A program made the translations under genes and the position numbers. From Ruegeria sp. ANG-S4 (lineage in GTDB: Bacteria > Pseudomonadota > Alphaproteobacteria > Rhodobacterales > Rhodobacteraceae), in NCBI RefSeq assembly GCF_000814005.1, contig NZ_JWLK01000005.1, positions 806,001 through 870,000 of the forward strand: a stretch of 64,000 nt of DNA. The letters are read 5' to 3'. Positions 1 to 9,593 of the stretch are shown here, piece by piece (positions within the stretch are counted from its first letter, which is position 1; every line of letters starts with the position of its first letter). The notes under the pieces are model-generated. The model worked only from the letters and a program-made list of their open reading frames with translations. It was not told where the DNA came from and did not search any database.

Positions 1-999
1 GACTTCATTCGACAACTCAAGGTCCGCGCCGTCCAGAATATGCTGCAACTGGGTTTCGGTGGTCGCGCCAAAGATCGCGGACATCATGAAGGGCCGGGTC
101 TGGCACCAGGCCAACGCCATATGGACCGGGTCCAATCCGTGTCGGTTGGCGATGTCCAAATAAGCGTCGACCGCATCGAACACACGATCTGACTTCCGCC
201 CGCCCATCGAGGGAACCAGCGACATACGCGAGCCATCCGGCACAGCGCCACCTTGGTATTTGCCGGTCAGAAATCCGGCTGCCAGTGGAGAAAACGCCAT
301 GAGGCCAACGTCCTCGAACATGCAAAGTTCGGCCAGATCCGTATCAAACAGACGGCACAACAACGAATACTCGTTTTGAATGGATGCCACGCGCGGGGCT
401 CCCATCTCGTCTGCCAAACGCACCCATTGCGCCGTACCCCAAGCACTTTCATTCGATAAGCCAAAGGCCCGGATGTTGCCCTTATCCACCTGCGCCTGAA
501 GAGCCTCGAGGCAGTATTGCATATCCGCGATCACCTCATCGCGGTTGCCGCCCGATGGGTCATAATGCCAGTTCTGTCGGAACATGTAACTGCCGCGATT
601 GGGCCAGTGAAACTGATAAAGATCAATGCAATCGGTTTGCAATCGGCGCAGTGAACCCTCGATGGCCTGAGGAATGGTTTCGCCTGAAATCGGCGCGCCA
701 TCCCGCGCGTGCATGAACCCTTCGCCCGAGTGTTTGGTCGCCAGCACATAATCGCCGCGACGATCTGGATTCGCTGCGTTCCAGGTTCCCAGAATTTCTT
801 CGGTGCGGCCGACGGTTTCTTTTGAAATCGGATTGACCGGGTACATCTCGGCGGCGTCCACAAAGTTTATCCCGGCATCCAGCGCCATATCCATCTGGCG
901 GTGCGCTCCGGCTTCGGATGTCTGGGTTCCGAAAGTCATTGTACCGAGGCACAAATCCGACACCATGATGCCGGTCCGACCTAAGGGATTCATTTTCAT
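1..999 (-). CDS. Aldo/keto reductase, Tas-like (3' end beyond window)
   Basis: This is an NADP(H)-dependent aldo/keto reductase with the TIM-barrel fold, closest in my recollection to the E. coli Tas subfamily; the substrate cannot be read from sequence. The N-terminus carries the LGTMTFG stretch typical of the family. The catalytic tetrad is visible as Asp48 and Tyr53 (VDAAEMY), Lys89 (ATKHSG) and His131 (YQFHWPN). The reading frame is open through base 1, so 333 codons are seen and only a short C-terminal end is missing. A second ATG lies 6 bases downstream of the chosen start. The gene follows holC on the same strand by 26 bp, and its ribosome binding site AGGAG sits inside an A/T hairpin. 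Confidence 0.9.
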   Translation of the reverse strand, partial: MKMNPLGRTGIMVSDLCLGTMTFGTQTSEAGAHRQMDMALDAGINFVDAAEMYPVNPISKETVGRTEEILGTWNAANPDRRGDYVLATKHSGEGFMHARDGAPISGETIPQAIEGSLRRLQTDCIDLYQFHWPNRGSYMFRQNWHYDPSGGNRDEVIADMQYCLEALQAQVDKGNIRAFGLSNESAWGTAQWVRLADEMGAPRVASIQNEYSLLCRLFDTDLAELCMFEDVGLMAFSPLAAGFLTGKYQGGAVPDGSRMSLVPSMGGRKSDRVFDAVDAYLDIANRHGLDPVHMALAWCQTRPFMMSAIFGATTETQLQHILDGADLELSNEV

Positions 1000-1001
1000 T
1001 G

Positions 1002-1019
1002 AAAATCTCCTGAGATTTT
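1002..1019 (-). promoter_or_regulatory. Hairpin enclosing the reductase ribosome binding site
   Basis: An 8-bp inverted repeat (AAAATCTC and GAGATTTT, 2-base spacer) lies directly before the aldo/keto reductase start. The Shine-Dalgarno AGGAG of that gene spans the loop and right arm. Read on the minus strand it also resembles a weak terminator, being A/U-rich with a short T run. Whether it ends holC transcripts or limits translation of the reductase is inference. Confidence 0.35.
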
Positions 1020-1025
1020 TTTCTT

Positions 1026-1490
1026 TCAGGCCTGCGACTCGGCCTTTTTCTGCCACCGCCCGGATTCTTCGGACCAGTATTGGGCCGCGCATCCGGCTTC
1101 CGTCAATGTCTTCCACTGACCCCGTGCGTTCTGAACCGCCGCCTCATTGTTGCCGTCAAACAGAATACAAACCCGCTCCATCGCCGCCACCTCATCCGGG
1201 TCAACCGAGGCGCCGTCCACTGCCATTACACAGGCCGGGTCATTCGCGGCCTCTGCGCCGGTCGTCAGCAGGATTGGTTGATCGGCATCATGTGGCCCGC
1301 CTGCCCGACCGTGGGGCAGAAAGCCCTCTTCGGATGAGAGCCACAGTTTTTCATTCAACCAATCCAGTTGTGCCGGATCGGTGCCGCGAACGGCAACTCT
1401 CCATCCGGCCTGCTGTGCCTTGTCCAGCAGAACCGGCAACGTGTGTTCAAGCGGCTGCCGGGTCAGGTGATAGAAATAGACGGCACCCAT
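1026..1490 (-). CDS. holC: DNA polymerase III chi subunit
   Basis: HolC (chi) links the clamp-loader complex, through psi, to single-strand binding protein during replication. The protein is 154 aa, the usual size. It shows the family start MGAVYFYHL, the central WLNEKLWLS stretch and a tail rich in acidic and small residues. The ATG at 1490 is chosen because homologues begin at this Met; a longer reading frame upstream runs into pepA. It starts 4 bases after the pepA stop codon, so the two are almost certainly one transcript, an arrangement common in Rhodobacteraceae. The role is inferred from family resemblance, as no catalytic motif exists. Confidence 0.9.
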   Translation of the reverse strand: MGAVYFYHLTRQPLEHTLPVLLDKAQQAGWRVAVRGTDPAQLDWLNEKLWLSSEEGFLPHGRAGGPHDADQPILLTTGAEAANDPACVMAVDGASVDPDEVAAMERVCILFDGNNEAAVQNARGQWKTLTEAGCAAQYWSEESGRWQKKAESQA

Positions 1491-1494
1491 ATGG

Positions 1495-2961
1495 TCACTC
1501 AAAGTTGTCCTGCACAAACCGGCTGAGCGCTCGTACACCCCAACCGGTTGCGCCTTTGGGTGCATACGATGTCTCGGACGAAACCGACGCGACTCCGGCA
1601 ATGTCGAGGTGAATCCACGGCGTTTCCTCCTTCACGAAGCGCTGCAGAAACTGCGCCGCGGTGATCGAACCCGCAGCCCGACCACCTACGTTTTTCATGT
1701 CTGCGATACGCGATTTCAACAGGTCATCATAGGGCTGCCCCAATGGCATCCGCCATGCGCCTTCATCCTCGGCCTTTGCAGCTTTGAGAAAGGCGTCGCA
1801 AAAGACGTCGTTGTTTGAGAACACACCGGCATTCTGATGCCCAAGACCGATGATGATCGCGCCGGTCAGGGTTGCCAGATCGATCATGCCAACCGGATTG
1901 AAACGATCCTGCGCGTACCACATCACGTCGCACAGGACCAATCGACCTTCGGCATCGGTATTGATGATCTCGACCGTATCGCCTTTCATCGATTTGACCA
2001 CATCACCGGGACGTGTCGCGTTGCCCGATGGCATGTTTTCGACCAAGCCGACCAAACCCACGACATTGGCTTTGGCCTTGCGTTTGGCAAGCGCACGCAT
2101 GGTACCCGCGACTACACCCGCGCCGCCCATGTCCATGGTCATGTCTTCCATGCCGCCAGCGGGCTTCAGCGAAATGCCACCTGTGTCGAACACGACACCT
2201 TTGCCGACCAGAGCCAGCGGCGCATCATCCGCATCGCCGCCTTTCCACTGCATCACCACAACTTTCGACGGGCTGACCGAGCCCTGCCCCACGCTCAACA
2301 GCGTGCGCATGCCCAATTCTGCCAGCTTGTCTTCTTCGAGAACCTCAACCTCCAGCCCCAGTGCAGACATCTCGGACAAACGGTCAGCGAATTCTGTTGT
2401 CGTCAACACATTTGCGGGCTCGTTGGTCAGATCGCGTGTCATGCGGACGCCATCAGCAATCGCGTACAGCGGTGCAAAGGCGGCTTCGACCTCATCGGGT
2501 TTGTTGTGGCTGATAACAACCGTCCCCGGCTCGGTCGCATCCTTGCTTTTGTGTGCGTCGAAATCATAACTCCGCAACACCATGCCCAGTGTCAGGTCCT
2601 CGGACCGCACCTGATTGCCGGCCATCACAAGCATGTCTTTCCCGCCTGCCAGTTTCGCCAGTTTTGCGCCCGCTTTCCGTGCCTCGTCCTGATCGGGACG
2701 GCGCGGCAGGATAAGGATATCCAACGCTTCGGCTTCCAGCCCGGTCGGCCAGGCCATCGATACGACATCACCGGTTTTGACTTTGCTGAACCGGTCACTT
2801 TCTACCATCCGTGCGACGGCGCCTTTTGTCAGACGATTGGCGCGGCGTGCTGCGGGGCCCATTTTCCCCTCGGCCGGAATAATGACCACTACGCGACCGT
2901 TTGCCTGCGCGATCGAATCCAGATCAAAAGGTTCAAAGCGGACCGGTACCAAACTGCTCAT
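1495..2961 (-). CDS. pepA: Leucyl aminopeptidase (M17, PepA)
   Basis: A cytosolic aminopeptidase of family M17 that removes N-terminal residues from peptides using two divalent metal ions; homologues form hexamers, and E. coli PepA also binds DNA at cer sites. The 488-aa length is normal. The metal and active-site stretches are clear: the GKGVVFDTGG segment with the following catalytic lysine, and the signature NTDAEGRL. The start ATG at 2961 has AGGAG 7 bases upstream; the frame stays open further upstream without a better start. It is divergent from lptG across a 231-bp spacer and is followed by holC. Confidence 0.96.
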   Translation of the reverse strand: MSSLVPVRFEPFDLDSIAQANGRVVVIIPAEGKMGPAARRANRLTKGAVARMVESDRFSKVKTGDVVSMAWPTGLEAEALDILILPRRPDQDEARKAGAKLAKLAGGKDMLVMAGNQVRSEDLTLGMVLRSYDFDAHKSKDATEPGTVVISHNKPDEVEAAFAPLYAIADGVRMTRDLTNEPANVLTTTEFADRLSEMSALGLEVEVLEEDKLAELGMRTLLSVGQGSVSPSKVVVMQWKGGDADDAPLALVGKGVVFDTGGISLKPAGGMEDMTMDMGGAGVVAGTMRALAKRKAKANVVGLVGLVENMPSGNATRPGDVVKSMKGDTVEIINTDAEGRLVLCDVMWYAQDRFNPVGMIDLATLTGAIIIGLGHQNAGVFSNNDVFCDAFLKAAKAEDEGAWRMPLGQPYDDLLKSRIADMKNVGGRAAGSITAAQFLQRFVKEETPWIHLDIAGVASVSSETSYAPKGATGWGVRALSRFVQDNFE

Positions 2962-3192
2962 ATCATGCTCCTGAAAAATATGTTGCCCAAGACCTAGCCC
3001 GCACCGCCGCAGTTGACCAGATAGCAGTTTTCCCCGACACGCATTTGCATTAAGGTCGCCCGAAAATAACCGGCAGGCTCGGGGGAATAAAAAATTGAGA
3101 CCAATCGGCAGGCAAGAGCCGTCGCGCATGTTCTCGTGTCGGATCATCGTCGGGGCGATTCCCTTGGATTGCCGAAACGAAGGGGGTCCTTC

Positions 3193-4293
3193 GTGATCCT
3201 CGACCGCTACTTCGCCCGCCGATTCATCCAGAGTTTCGTGCTCATCGGCGGTATTTTTCTGACGCTTCTGATCCTGATTGATCTGGTCGAACAGGTGCGC
3301 CGGTTTGACGATGCCAACCTGTCCTTCGGTCAATTGCTGCAGATCACGTTGCTCAACACACCGGCTGCCATCAGTGAGATGTTGCCGCTGTTGGTGATCC
3401 TGGCAACGATTGCTTTGTTTGTTGGACTTGCCCGCAGTTCAGAGCTTGTCGTCACGCGCGCGATCGGCAGATCAGGCATCCGCGCATTGGTCGCGCCTGT
3501 GCTGCTGGCGCTTGTGATCGGGGCTATAGCCGTTTCACTGTTGAATCCGATCGCTGCGGCGACGTCGGAAGAGGTTCAGCGCCTTTCGGATAGGTATCGC
3601 AACAACGGTGACTCGACCCTGTCGATCAGCCGCGAGGGCCTTTGGCTGCGGCAGGGCACGGCCACCGGTCAATCCGTGATCCATGCGCGCAGCATGCTGG
3701 ACAACGACACCTTTGGATTGCGCAATGTGACAATCACTGCGTTTCTGCCAAATGGTAAACCGACGGAACAGATTACGGCCAAAAGGGCCGAGTTGGAGAA
3801 TGGCCAATGGGTGCTGCACAAGGCTAAGGTATGGACCATCGAGGATGATCTGAATCCCGAAGCCAATGCCGTTACACACGAGGTTCTGAACCTGCCGACA
3901 TCGCTGACGCGCGAACGGATCATCGACACGTTGGGCCAACAGGACTCGGTTTCTATCTACGATCTTCCGCAATTGATTCGTGACCTGCGCGAGGCCGGAT
4001 TCTCAACCAAGCAATACGAAGTTTGGTTGCAGGTCGAACTGGCCCGCCCGCTGTTTCTGGTATCCATGGTCCTGATCGGTGCTGCGTTCACCATGCGCCA
4101 CGTTCGCTTTGGCGGAACCGGCGTCGCGGTCCTTTCCGCAGTGTTGCTGGGCTTTGGCGTCTATTTCGTTCGCAATTTCGCTCAGATTCTTGGTGAGAAC
4201 GGGCAATTGCCGATCATGGTTGCAGCCTGGGCGCCACCGGTTGCCGCCATATTGCTGTCGCTCGGCCTTTTGCTGCACGCGGAGGATGGCTGA
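3193..4293 (+). CDS. lptG: LPS export ABC transporter permease (LptG-type)
   Basis: A YjgP/YjgQ-family inner-membrane permease of the LptB2FG transporter that lifts lipopolysaccharide out of the inner membrane. At 366 aa it has the family layout: N-terminal helices (including LVEQVRRFD after helix 1 and the ARSSELVVTRAIG coupling region), a central periplasmic beta-jellyroll of about 150 residues, and three C-terminal helices. The LVEQ motif and overall wording resemble LptG more than LptF. The GTG start at 3193 follows GGGGG and matches where family members begin. The stop overlaps the lptD start (TGATG). No lptF gene lies upstream; pepA is the divergent neighbour. Confidence 0.82.
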   Translation: MILDRYFARRFIQSFVLIGGIFLTLLILIDLVEQVRRFDDANLSFGQLLQITLLNTPAAISEMLPLLVILATIALFVGLARSSELVVTRAIGRSGIRALVAPVLLALVIGAIAVSLLNPIAAATSEEVQRLSDRYRNNGDSTLSISREGLWLRQGTATGQSVIHARSMLDNDTFGLRNVTITAFLPNGKPTEQITAKRAELENGQWVLHKAKVWTIEDDLNPEANAVTHEVLNLPTSLTRERIIDTLGQQDSVSIYDLPQLIRDLREAGFSTKQYEVWLQVELARPLFLVSMVLIGAAFTMRHVRFGGTGVAVLSAVLLGFGVYFVRNFAQILGENGQLPIMVAAWAPPVAAILLSLGLLLHAEDG

Positions 4294-6452
4294 TGCGACC
4301 CCTCTTTTTGCTGTTGTTGTCCAGTGCGCTGCTGCTGTCGTTGCCCTTGGCTGTCCTGGCCCAGTCCGATGGCCCGGAGGCGGATCAGACGTCTGCCGAA
4401 CAAGACCAGCCCGCATTGCTTGTCGCGGATACAATCTACATCACCAAAGACAACAAACTGGTGGCCGAAGGCAACGTCGAGGCCTATCAAGGCGACGTGA
4501 AGCTCACTGCGCAAAGCGTGACATACGACCGGGAAACCGGATCACTTTCGCTCACCGGTCCCATTCGGATTGATCAGGCGGGCGAAACGACCCTTTTGGC
4601 AGATTCAGCAGAGTTGGATGATGGTATCCAAAACGGGCTGTTGACCGGCGCGCGGATGGTTTTCGATCAGCAGGTCCAGATTGCTTCCGTCCAGGCAACA
4701 CGCGCGGCGGGTCGATACACGCAGTTCAGCAAAGTGGCTGCGACTTCATGCCATGTCTGTGCCGATGGACGACCGCCGCTGTGGCAAATCCGGGCCCGCA
4801 AGGTCACTCATGATCAACTGGAACGGCAGCTGTATTTTGAAGGTGCTCAGTTCCGCATTCTTGATCTGCCGGTGTTTTACTTTCCTGTACTGCGTCTACC
4901 GGATCCGACGTTGGAGCGGGCCACAGGCTTCTTGGTGCCATCAATCCGCACCACCACCCAGCTTGGGACAGGCGTCCAGATACCTTATTTCATTCGGATC
5001 GGTGACCACAAGGATTTGACCCTGACACCTTATGTGTCGCCCAAGACCCGAACGTTGGGATATCGGTATCGCCAGGCGTTCAAGCGGGGCGATATCAGGA
5101 TTCGAGGTGCCCACACCCGGGATGATCTGCAGGAAAACCAGGACCGCGGGTACTTTTTTGCGGACGGGCGTTTCAGCCTTGGCAATGACTTCAAACTGAA
5201 GTTCGACATTCGAACGACGTCTGACAATTCTTACCTGGCGGATTACGGTTTGCCGAACTTCGACCGTCTCCGCAGTGAGATCTCGGTCGAAAGGATCAAA
5301 CGGGACACGGCCTTCAAAACCGGTTTCATCCACTACAAATCCCTTCGCGACAGCGAACCGCAAGATGAAATCCCCTCTCGGGTTTTCGACCTGAATTATC
5401 GCAAGCGGTACTTTCCAAAATCGGTGGGGGGAGAAGTTCGACTGGCGTTCATCGGCCATGCACACCAACGCACAAGTGATGAAAACATCATCGGACGGGA
5501 TATAGCCCGCGCCACATTCGACGCGGAATGGCTTCGAAGCTGGACGCTGGCCACGGGGATCCGTGCGGATGCCCGGCTGGGTGCTTCGGTCGACACGTTC
5601 AACATTAAAGACGACGATGATTTTCCCAACAACGTGACGCGGTCCACGCCACGGGCGGCCTTTACACTGCGCTATCCCATGATCCGGCGCGAACAAAGCG
5701 GTGCGACGCAATACCTTGAACCCATTGCACAGATTGGTTGGGCGCATGTGACCAACACGGACGTTCCCAATGACGAAAGCACCTTTCAGGAGTTTGATCA
5801 GGGCAATCTCGTGTCGCTGTCGCGTTTTCCTGCCGAGGATGAGCGCGAAGATTCCGCGACTGCCGTTTTTGGTGTGAACTGGGCTCGTTACCATCCCAAC
5901 GGAATGGAAGCGTTGGCGACTGTCGGTCAGGTTTTCAGAACAAAAGCCAACCCTAACTTTACGCTGTCTTCCGGCCTTCAAGGCACGTCCTCGGATATTC
6001 TTCTGGCCGGTCAATTGCGAAACGGAAATGGCCTGACCGTCGCCGCCCGCGGTCTTTTGAGCGGGGACCTGAGCTTTACCAAGGCGGAATTTCGCGCGGC
6101 ATGGGCGCAGGGTGACACCGGGGTGTCAGGCAGCTATGTATGGCTGGAACCGGACCCGGCAGAAACGGGTGGAGACGAGATTTCCGAACTTTTGCTGACC
6201 GGGCGTTACCGGATAGATGAGAATTGGTTGACGCGCGCCAATGCACGCTATGACTTCAGCGCGTCCGAACCGATCCGGGCCGGGTTTGCCGTAACGTACA
6301 GTAACGAATGTGTGGAATTTAATGTGACCGTCAGTAGACGCTTTACATCGACATCAAGTATTGATCCTTCGACGGAATTCGGCTTTAGCGTGGCCCTGAC
6401 CGGGTACTCTGTCGACAGCGATGGTGAGAAGTACAAGAAAAGATGCAGTTGA
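4293..6452 (+). CDS. lptD: LPS assembly protein LptD
   Basis: The outer-membrane beta-barrel that, with the lipoprotein LptE, inserts lipopolysaccharide into the outer leaflet. The 719-aa product starts with a signal peptide (hydrophobic residues 5-22, cleavage near VLAQS). It continues with an OstA-like periplasmic domain (about 45-190, repeated VAEGNVEAYQGD-type beta strands) and then a long barrel to the C-terminus. Cysteines occur near residue 150 (SCHVC), near 670 and as the penultimate residue, so inter-domain disulfides are possible as in E. coli LptD. The start codon overlaps the lptG stop, and the 3' end overlaps the surA start by 10 bases, indicating translational coupling. Confidence 0.95.
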   Translation: MRPLFLLLLSSALLLSLPLAVLAQSDGPEADQTSAEQDQPALLVADTIYITKDNKLVAEGNVEAYQGDVKLTAQSVTYDRETGSLSLTGPIRIDQAGETTLLADSAELDDGIQNGLLTGARMVFDQQVQIASVQATRAAGRYTQFSKVAATSCHVCADGRPPLWQIRARKVTHDQLERQLYFEGAQFRILDLPVFYFPVLRLPDPTLERATGFLVPSIRTTTQLGTGVQIPYFIRIGDHKDLTLTPYVSPKTRTLGYRYRQAFKRGDIRIRGAHTRDDLQENQDRGYFFADGRFSLGNDFKLKFDIRTTSDNSYLADYGLPNFDRLRSEISVERIKRDTAFKTGFIHYKSLRDSEPQDEIPSRVFDLNYRKRYFPKSVGGEVRLAFIGHAHQRTSDENIIGRDIARATFDAEWLRSWTLATGIRADARLGASVDTFNIKDDDDFPNNVTRSTPRAAFTLRYPMIRREQSGATQYLEPIAQIGWAHVTNTDVPNDESTFQEFDQGNLVSLSRFPAEDEREDSATAVFGVNWARYHPNGMEALATVGQVFRTKANPNFTLSSGLQGTSSDILLAGQLRNGNGLTVAARGLLSGDLSFTKAEFRAAWAQGDTGVSGSYVWLEPDPAETGGDEISELLLTGRYRIDENWLTRANARYDFSASEPIRAGFAVTYSNECVEFNVTVSRRFTSTSSIDPSTEFGFSVALTGYSVDSDGEKYKKRCS

Positions 6453-7696
6453 TCTCAGGTTTAACAAACACGCTCCGTCGCGTGCGTCGTATTTCACCAC
6501 TGCCGATTCTGGCCGTTGCGCTGATTCCGTTCGTCCCGGCATCGACACATGGACAAAGTCTGTTTTCGCCCGCCATTCGGGTTAATCAGGACATCGTGAC
6601 ATGGTACGAACTGGAACAAAGACAGCAGTTTCTTGACTTACTCGGTGCCCCCGGCAGTGCAGAAGCCGAAGTCAGACAAGCACTGATCGATGACCGTCTT
6701 CGCAAGCAGGCGATGCGCGAGGCCGGCATTCAGGCCGCGCCGGAAGACATTCAGAATGGCATCGACGAATTTGCGGCACGCGGCAATCTGAACGCCGAGC
6801 AGTTCCTGAAACTTCTCAACGACGCCGGGGTTTCGCAGGAAACAGTGCGCGACTTTATTGGCGATCAGATTGCGTGGCGCGATTTTATTGCCGCGCGTTT
6901 CATCTCGCAGGCGCGTCCGTCTGAAGAGGAAATCGACCGCGCGTTAGGACAAGGCGGCGGTGGCGGGCTTGAGGTCCTGTTGTCCGAAATTATCATCCCC
7001 GTTACACCGCAAACACTGGCGCAGGCCGAGGCACTCGCCGATGAAATTTCTCAGGTTTCTGGACAGGATGCATTTTCATCGGCCGCCGCGCAGTATTCAG
7101 CCGCCGAGACCCGCACCAATGGCGGGCGACTCGAATGGTTGTCATTGACCAATCTTCCACCTGCACTGCAACCGGTGATCCTGGGTTTGGAAATCAATGA
7201 GATCACCAATCCGTTGACACTTCCCAATGCCATTGCCCTGTTCCAGATGCGGGGCATACGCGAAGTTGCCTCGGGAACACCTCGGTATTCGCAGATCGAC
7301 TATGCGCAGTATTACATACCAGGTGGGCGCAGCGCCGATGCGCTTGCCGCTGCGGCAGAATTGAAAGAAAATATCGACACGTGCGACGATCTGTATGGCG
7401 TGGCCAAAGGTCAATCTGCCGAAGTTCTTGACCGCAAGTCTGTCAGTCCTTCCGAGATACCGCGAGACGTGGCCCTTGAATTGGCAAAGCTCGACCCGAA
7501 CGAAGTATCCACGGCGTTGACCCGCAACAACGGACAAACGCTCGTGTTTCTGATGATGTGCAGCAGGACCCGGGAATTGGGCGAGGATACGACGCGGGTG
7601 GATGTAGCCAACGCGTTGACGCAGCAGCGGCTGCAGGCGTTCGCGGAAAGCCTTCTGGAACAGCTGCGCGCCGACGCAATCATTGTTGAGCAATGA
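6443..7696 (+). CDS. surA: SurA-like periplasmic peptidyl-prolyl isomerase/chaperone
   Basis: A periplasmic chaperone for outer-membrane proteins, encoded where SurA is expected (lptD-surA-pdxA-rsmA). The 417-aa protein has an N-terminal export signal (residues about 15-35, ending SSTHGQS-like). A SurA N-domain follows (helices around residues 60-150, RQALIDDRLRKQAMREAG). A recognisable parvulin domain comes next (about 170-270, with TNGGRLEWLSLTNLPPAL). The second rotamase region is degenerate. The ATG at 6443 lies within the end of lptD; a later start would remove the signal peptide. The stop overlaps the pdxA start by 4 bases. The enzymatic activity of the weakly conserved parvulin domain is uncertain. 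Confidence 0.88.
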   Translation: MQLISGLTNTLRRVRRISPLPILAVALIPFVPASTHGQSLFSPAIRVNQDIVTWYELEQRQQFLDLLGAPGSAEAEVRQALIDDRLRKQAMREAGIQAAPEDIQNGIDEFAARGNLNAEQFLKLLNDAGVSQETVRDFIGDQIAWRDFIAARFISQARPSEEEIDRALGQGGGGGLEVLLSEIIIPVTPQTLAQAEALADEISQVSGQDAFSSAAAQYSAAETRTNGGRLEWLSLTNLPPALQPVILGLEINEITNPLTLPNAIALFQMRGIREVASGTPRYSQIDYAQYYIPGGRSADALAAAAELKENIDTCDDLYGVAKGQSAEVLDRKSVSPSEIPRDVALELAKLDPNEVSTALTRNNGQTLVFLMMCSRTRELGEDTTRVDVANALTQQRLQAFAESLLEQLRADAIIVEQ

Positions 7697-8658
7697 CACG
7701 TCCCATCGCACTCAGCTGCGGTGAGCCCGCCGGGATCGGACCAGAAATTGCTGCAAAAGCCTGGGAAGCCCTGCGCCAAACCTGCCCGTTTGTCTATGTC
7801 GGCGACGCGCGGCACCTGCCCAAGGGCACGCCTTTTGAGCGGATTGAAGACTTAACACAGGCACAAGGGGTCAGCGAAACAGCTTTGCCCGTCGTGCAAC
7901 TGGACTTCGCCGCAGACCGGATCGCCGGACGGCTTGACCCGACCAACGCCCCCAACGTAATCGACGCAATCGAACTGGGTGTATCGCTTGTGCAGTCGGG
8001 TGCCGCGTCTGCGCTTTGCACGGCGCCAATCCACAAACAGGCTTTGATCGACGGCGCCGGTTTCACCTACCCCGGCCACACCGAGTTTCTGGCAGCACTG
8101 GCGGGGTGCGAGCGCGTTGTGATGATGTTGGCCAGCGATGAATTGCGCGTTGTTCCGGCGACGATCCACATTCCGTTGTCGCGCGTTCCGACAGAACTGA
8201 CCCCCGAGGTGTTAAGCGAGACAATCGCCATAACTGCGCGGGGCCTGCAACGGCAGTTTGGCATCGCACATCCCAGAATCGCGGTGGCGGGTCTTAACCC
8301 ACACGCCGGCGAAGGCGGCAAAATGGGGCGCGAAGAGATGGATTGGATCGCGCCGCTTTTGTCTGAGCTCACGCCCGATGGCTATACGGTGACAGGACCG
8401 CACCCTGCCGACACTCTGTTTCATGCAGCGGCGCGTGCCCGATACGATGCGGCAATTGCCATGTATCACGATCAGGCGCTGATCCCGATCAAAACACTGG
8501 ATTTCGACCGGGGCGTTAATGTAACGCTGGGTCTGCCATTTATCCGCACGTCGCCCGATCACGGCACGGCATTGGATATCGCGGGGGACGGTGTTGCCAA
8601 TCCCACAAGCCTGATTGAAGCCTTGAGAATGGCGCAGCAGATGGCGGGTTCTGAGTAG
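7693..8658 (+). CDS. pdxA: 4-hydroxythreonine-4-phosphate dehydrogenase
   Basis: PdxA oxidises 4-phosphohydroxy-L-threonine in the DXP-dependent pathway to pyridoxal 5'-phosphate; it acts in the cytosol with a divalent metal and NAD(P). The 321-aa product shows the N-terminal SCGEPAGIGPEI, the metal-site stretch TYPGHTEFLA, the NPHAGEGG segment, the AMYHDQALIPIK metal site and the terminal RTSPDHGTALDIAG. The start overlaps the surA stop (ATGA). It is followed by an 84-bp gap and rsmA, which is the standard order in proteobacteria. Confidence 0.96.
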   Translation: MTRPIALSCGEPAGIGPEIAAKAWEALRQTCPFVYVGDARHLPKGTPFERIEDLTQAQGVSETALPVVQLDFAADRIAGRLDPTNAPNVIDAIELGVSLVQSGAASALCTAPIHKQALIDGAGFTYPGHTEFLAALAGCERVVMMLASDELRVVPATIHIPLSRVPTELTPEVLSETIAITARGLQRQFGIAHPRIAVAGLNPHAGEGGKMGREEMDWIAPLLSELTPDGYTVTGPHPADTLFHAAARARYDAAIAMYHDQALIPIKTLDFDRGVNVTLGLPFIRTSPDHGTALDIAGDGVANPTSLIEALRMAQQMAGSE

Positions 8659-8742
8659 TATGGTAACTGGCAATACATATCCGGGCGTGACGCGCGGTTA
8701 CGCGGGCGCCACAAAACTACTCCGGTCGGCAGCGGCCAGAGC

Positions 8743-9585
8743 ATGAGCGCTATTGATAGCCTTCCCCCGCTGCGCGAGGTCATCGCGACACATCAGCTTT
8801 CCGCGCGCAAGTCGCTGGGACAGAATTTTTTGCTGGACTTGAACCTCACCGCAAAGATTGCGCGGCAGGCTGGCGACCTGAATGACTGCGACGTGCTGGA
8901 AATTGGACCGGGACCCGGGGGATTGACCCGGGGTTTGCTGGCGGAAGGGGCTCGCAAGGTTGTGGCGGTGGAAAAGGACACCCGCTGCATCGCTGCATTG
9001 AATGACATTGCCGCAGCTTATCCAGACCGACTTGAGGTCATCAACGGCGACGCGTTGGAAATCGATCCGTTGGTCCATCTGACGCCGCCAATCCGGATCG
9101 CCGCCAACCTTCCCTACAACGTGGGCACCGAGCTGCTGGTCCGCTGGTTGACCCCGCCGGAGTGGCCGCCATTTTGGCAAAGTCTAACCCTTATGTTCCA
9201 GCGCGAGGTCGCAGAGCGTATCGTCGCCCAGCCGGGCAGCAAGGCCTATGGGCGATTGGCCATACTCGCGCAATGGCGAAGCGATGCCCGCATCGCCATG
9301 TCGTTGCCGCCGGGTGCGTTTACCCCTCCGCCCAAAGTGTCCAGTGCGGTTGTTCATCTGACCGCCCTGCCCGAACCGCGCTATCCCGCGGAAGCAAGCA
9401 CCCTGTCCCGCGTCGTGGCCGCGGCGTTCAATCAGCGCCGCAAGATGCTGCGCGCCTCGCTCAAAGGAGTGGCGCCTGATATCGAAGATCGATTGGTCGC
9501 AGCAGGGATCAAACCGACGGAACGCGCCGAGCAGGTCTCGCTCGAAGCGTTCTGCGCACTGGCTCGGCAAATCAAAACGGCATAA
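8743..9585 (+). CDS. rsmA: 16S rRNA (adenine1518/1519-N6)-dimethyltransferase
   Basis: RsmA (KsgA) dimethylates two adjacent adenines in the 3' hairpin of 16S rRNA late in 30S assembly, using S-adenosylmethionine. The 280-aa protein contains the N-terminal [10 protein letters not shown] motif, the SAM-binding [10 protein letters not shown] loop (about residues 50-59) and the catalytic motif NLPYNVGT near residue 122. The C-terminal helical domain contains the [12 protein letters not shown] segment. The ATG at 8743 is the first Met of the conserved region. It is the last gene of the lptG-to-rsmA series and converges on the DUF4167 gene across a hairpin terminator. Confidence 0.96.
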   Translation: MSAIDSLPPLREVIATHQLSARKSLGQNFLLDLNLTAKIARQAGDLNDCDVLEIGPGPGGLTRGLLAEGARKVVAVEKDTRCIAALNDIAAAYPDRLEVINGDALEIDPLVHLTPPIRIAANLPYNVGTELLVRWLTPPEWPPFWQSLTLMFQREVAERIVAQPGSKAYGRLAILAQWRSDARIAMSLPPGAFTPPPKVSSAVVHLTALPEPRYPAEASTLSRVVAAAFNQRRKMLRASLKGVAPDIEDRLVAAGIKPTERAEQVSLEAFCALARQIKTA

Positions 9586-9593
9586 CGCAAAAA

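Noticed and set aside
1837-2997. Long plus-strand frame (386 aa) opposite pepA
   Set aside because: It lies fully antisense to a clear aminopeptidase, is rich in His/Arg/Gln and shows no family; high third-position GC leaves antisense frames open.
4941-6014. 357-aa minus-strand frame opposite lptD
   Set aside because: Shadow of the lptD barrel; no recognisable domain or ribosome binding site.
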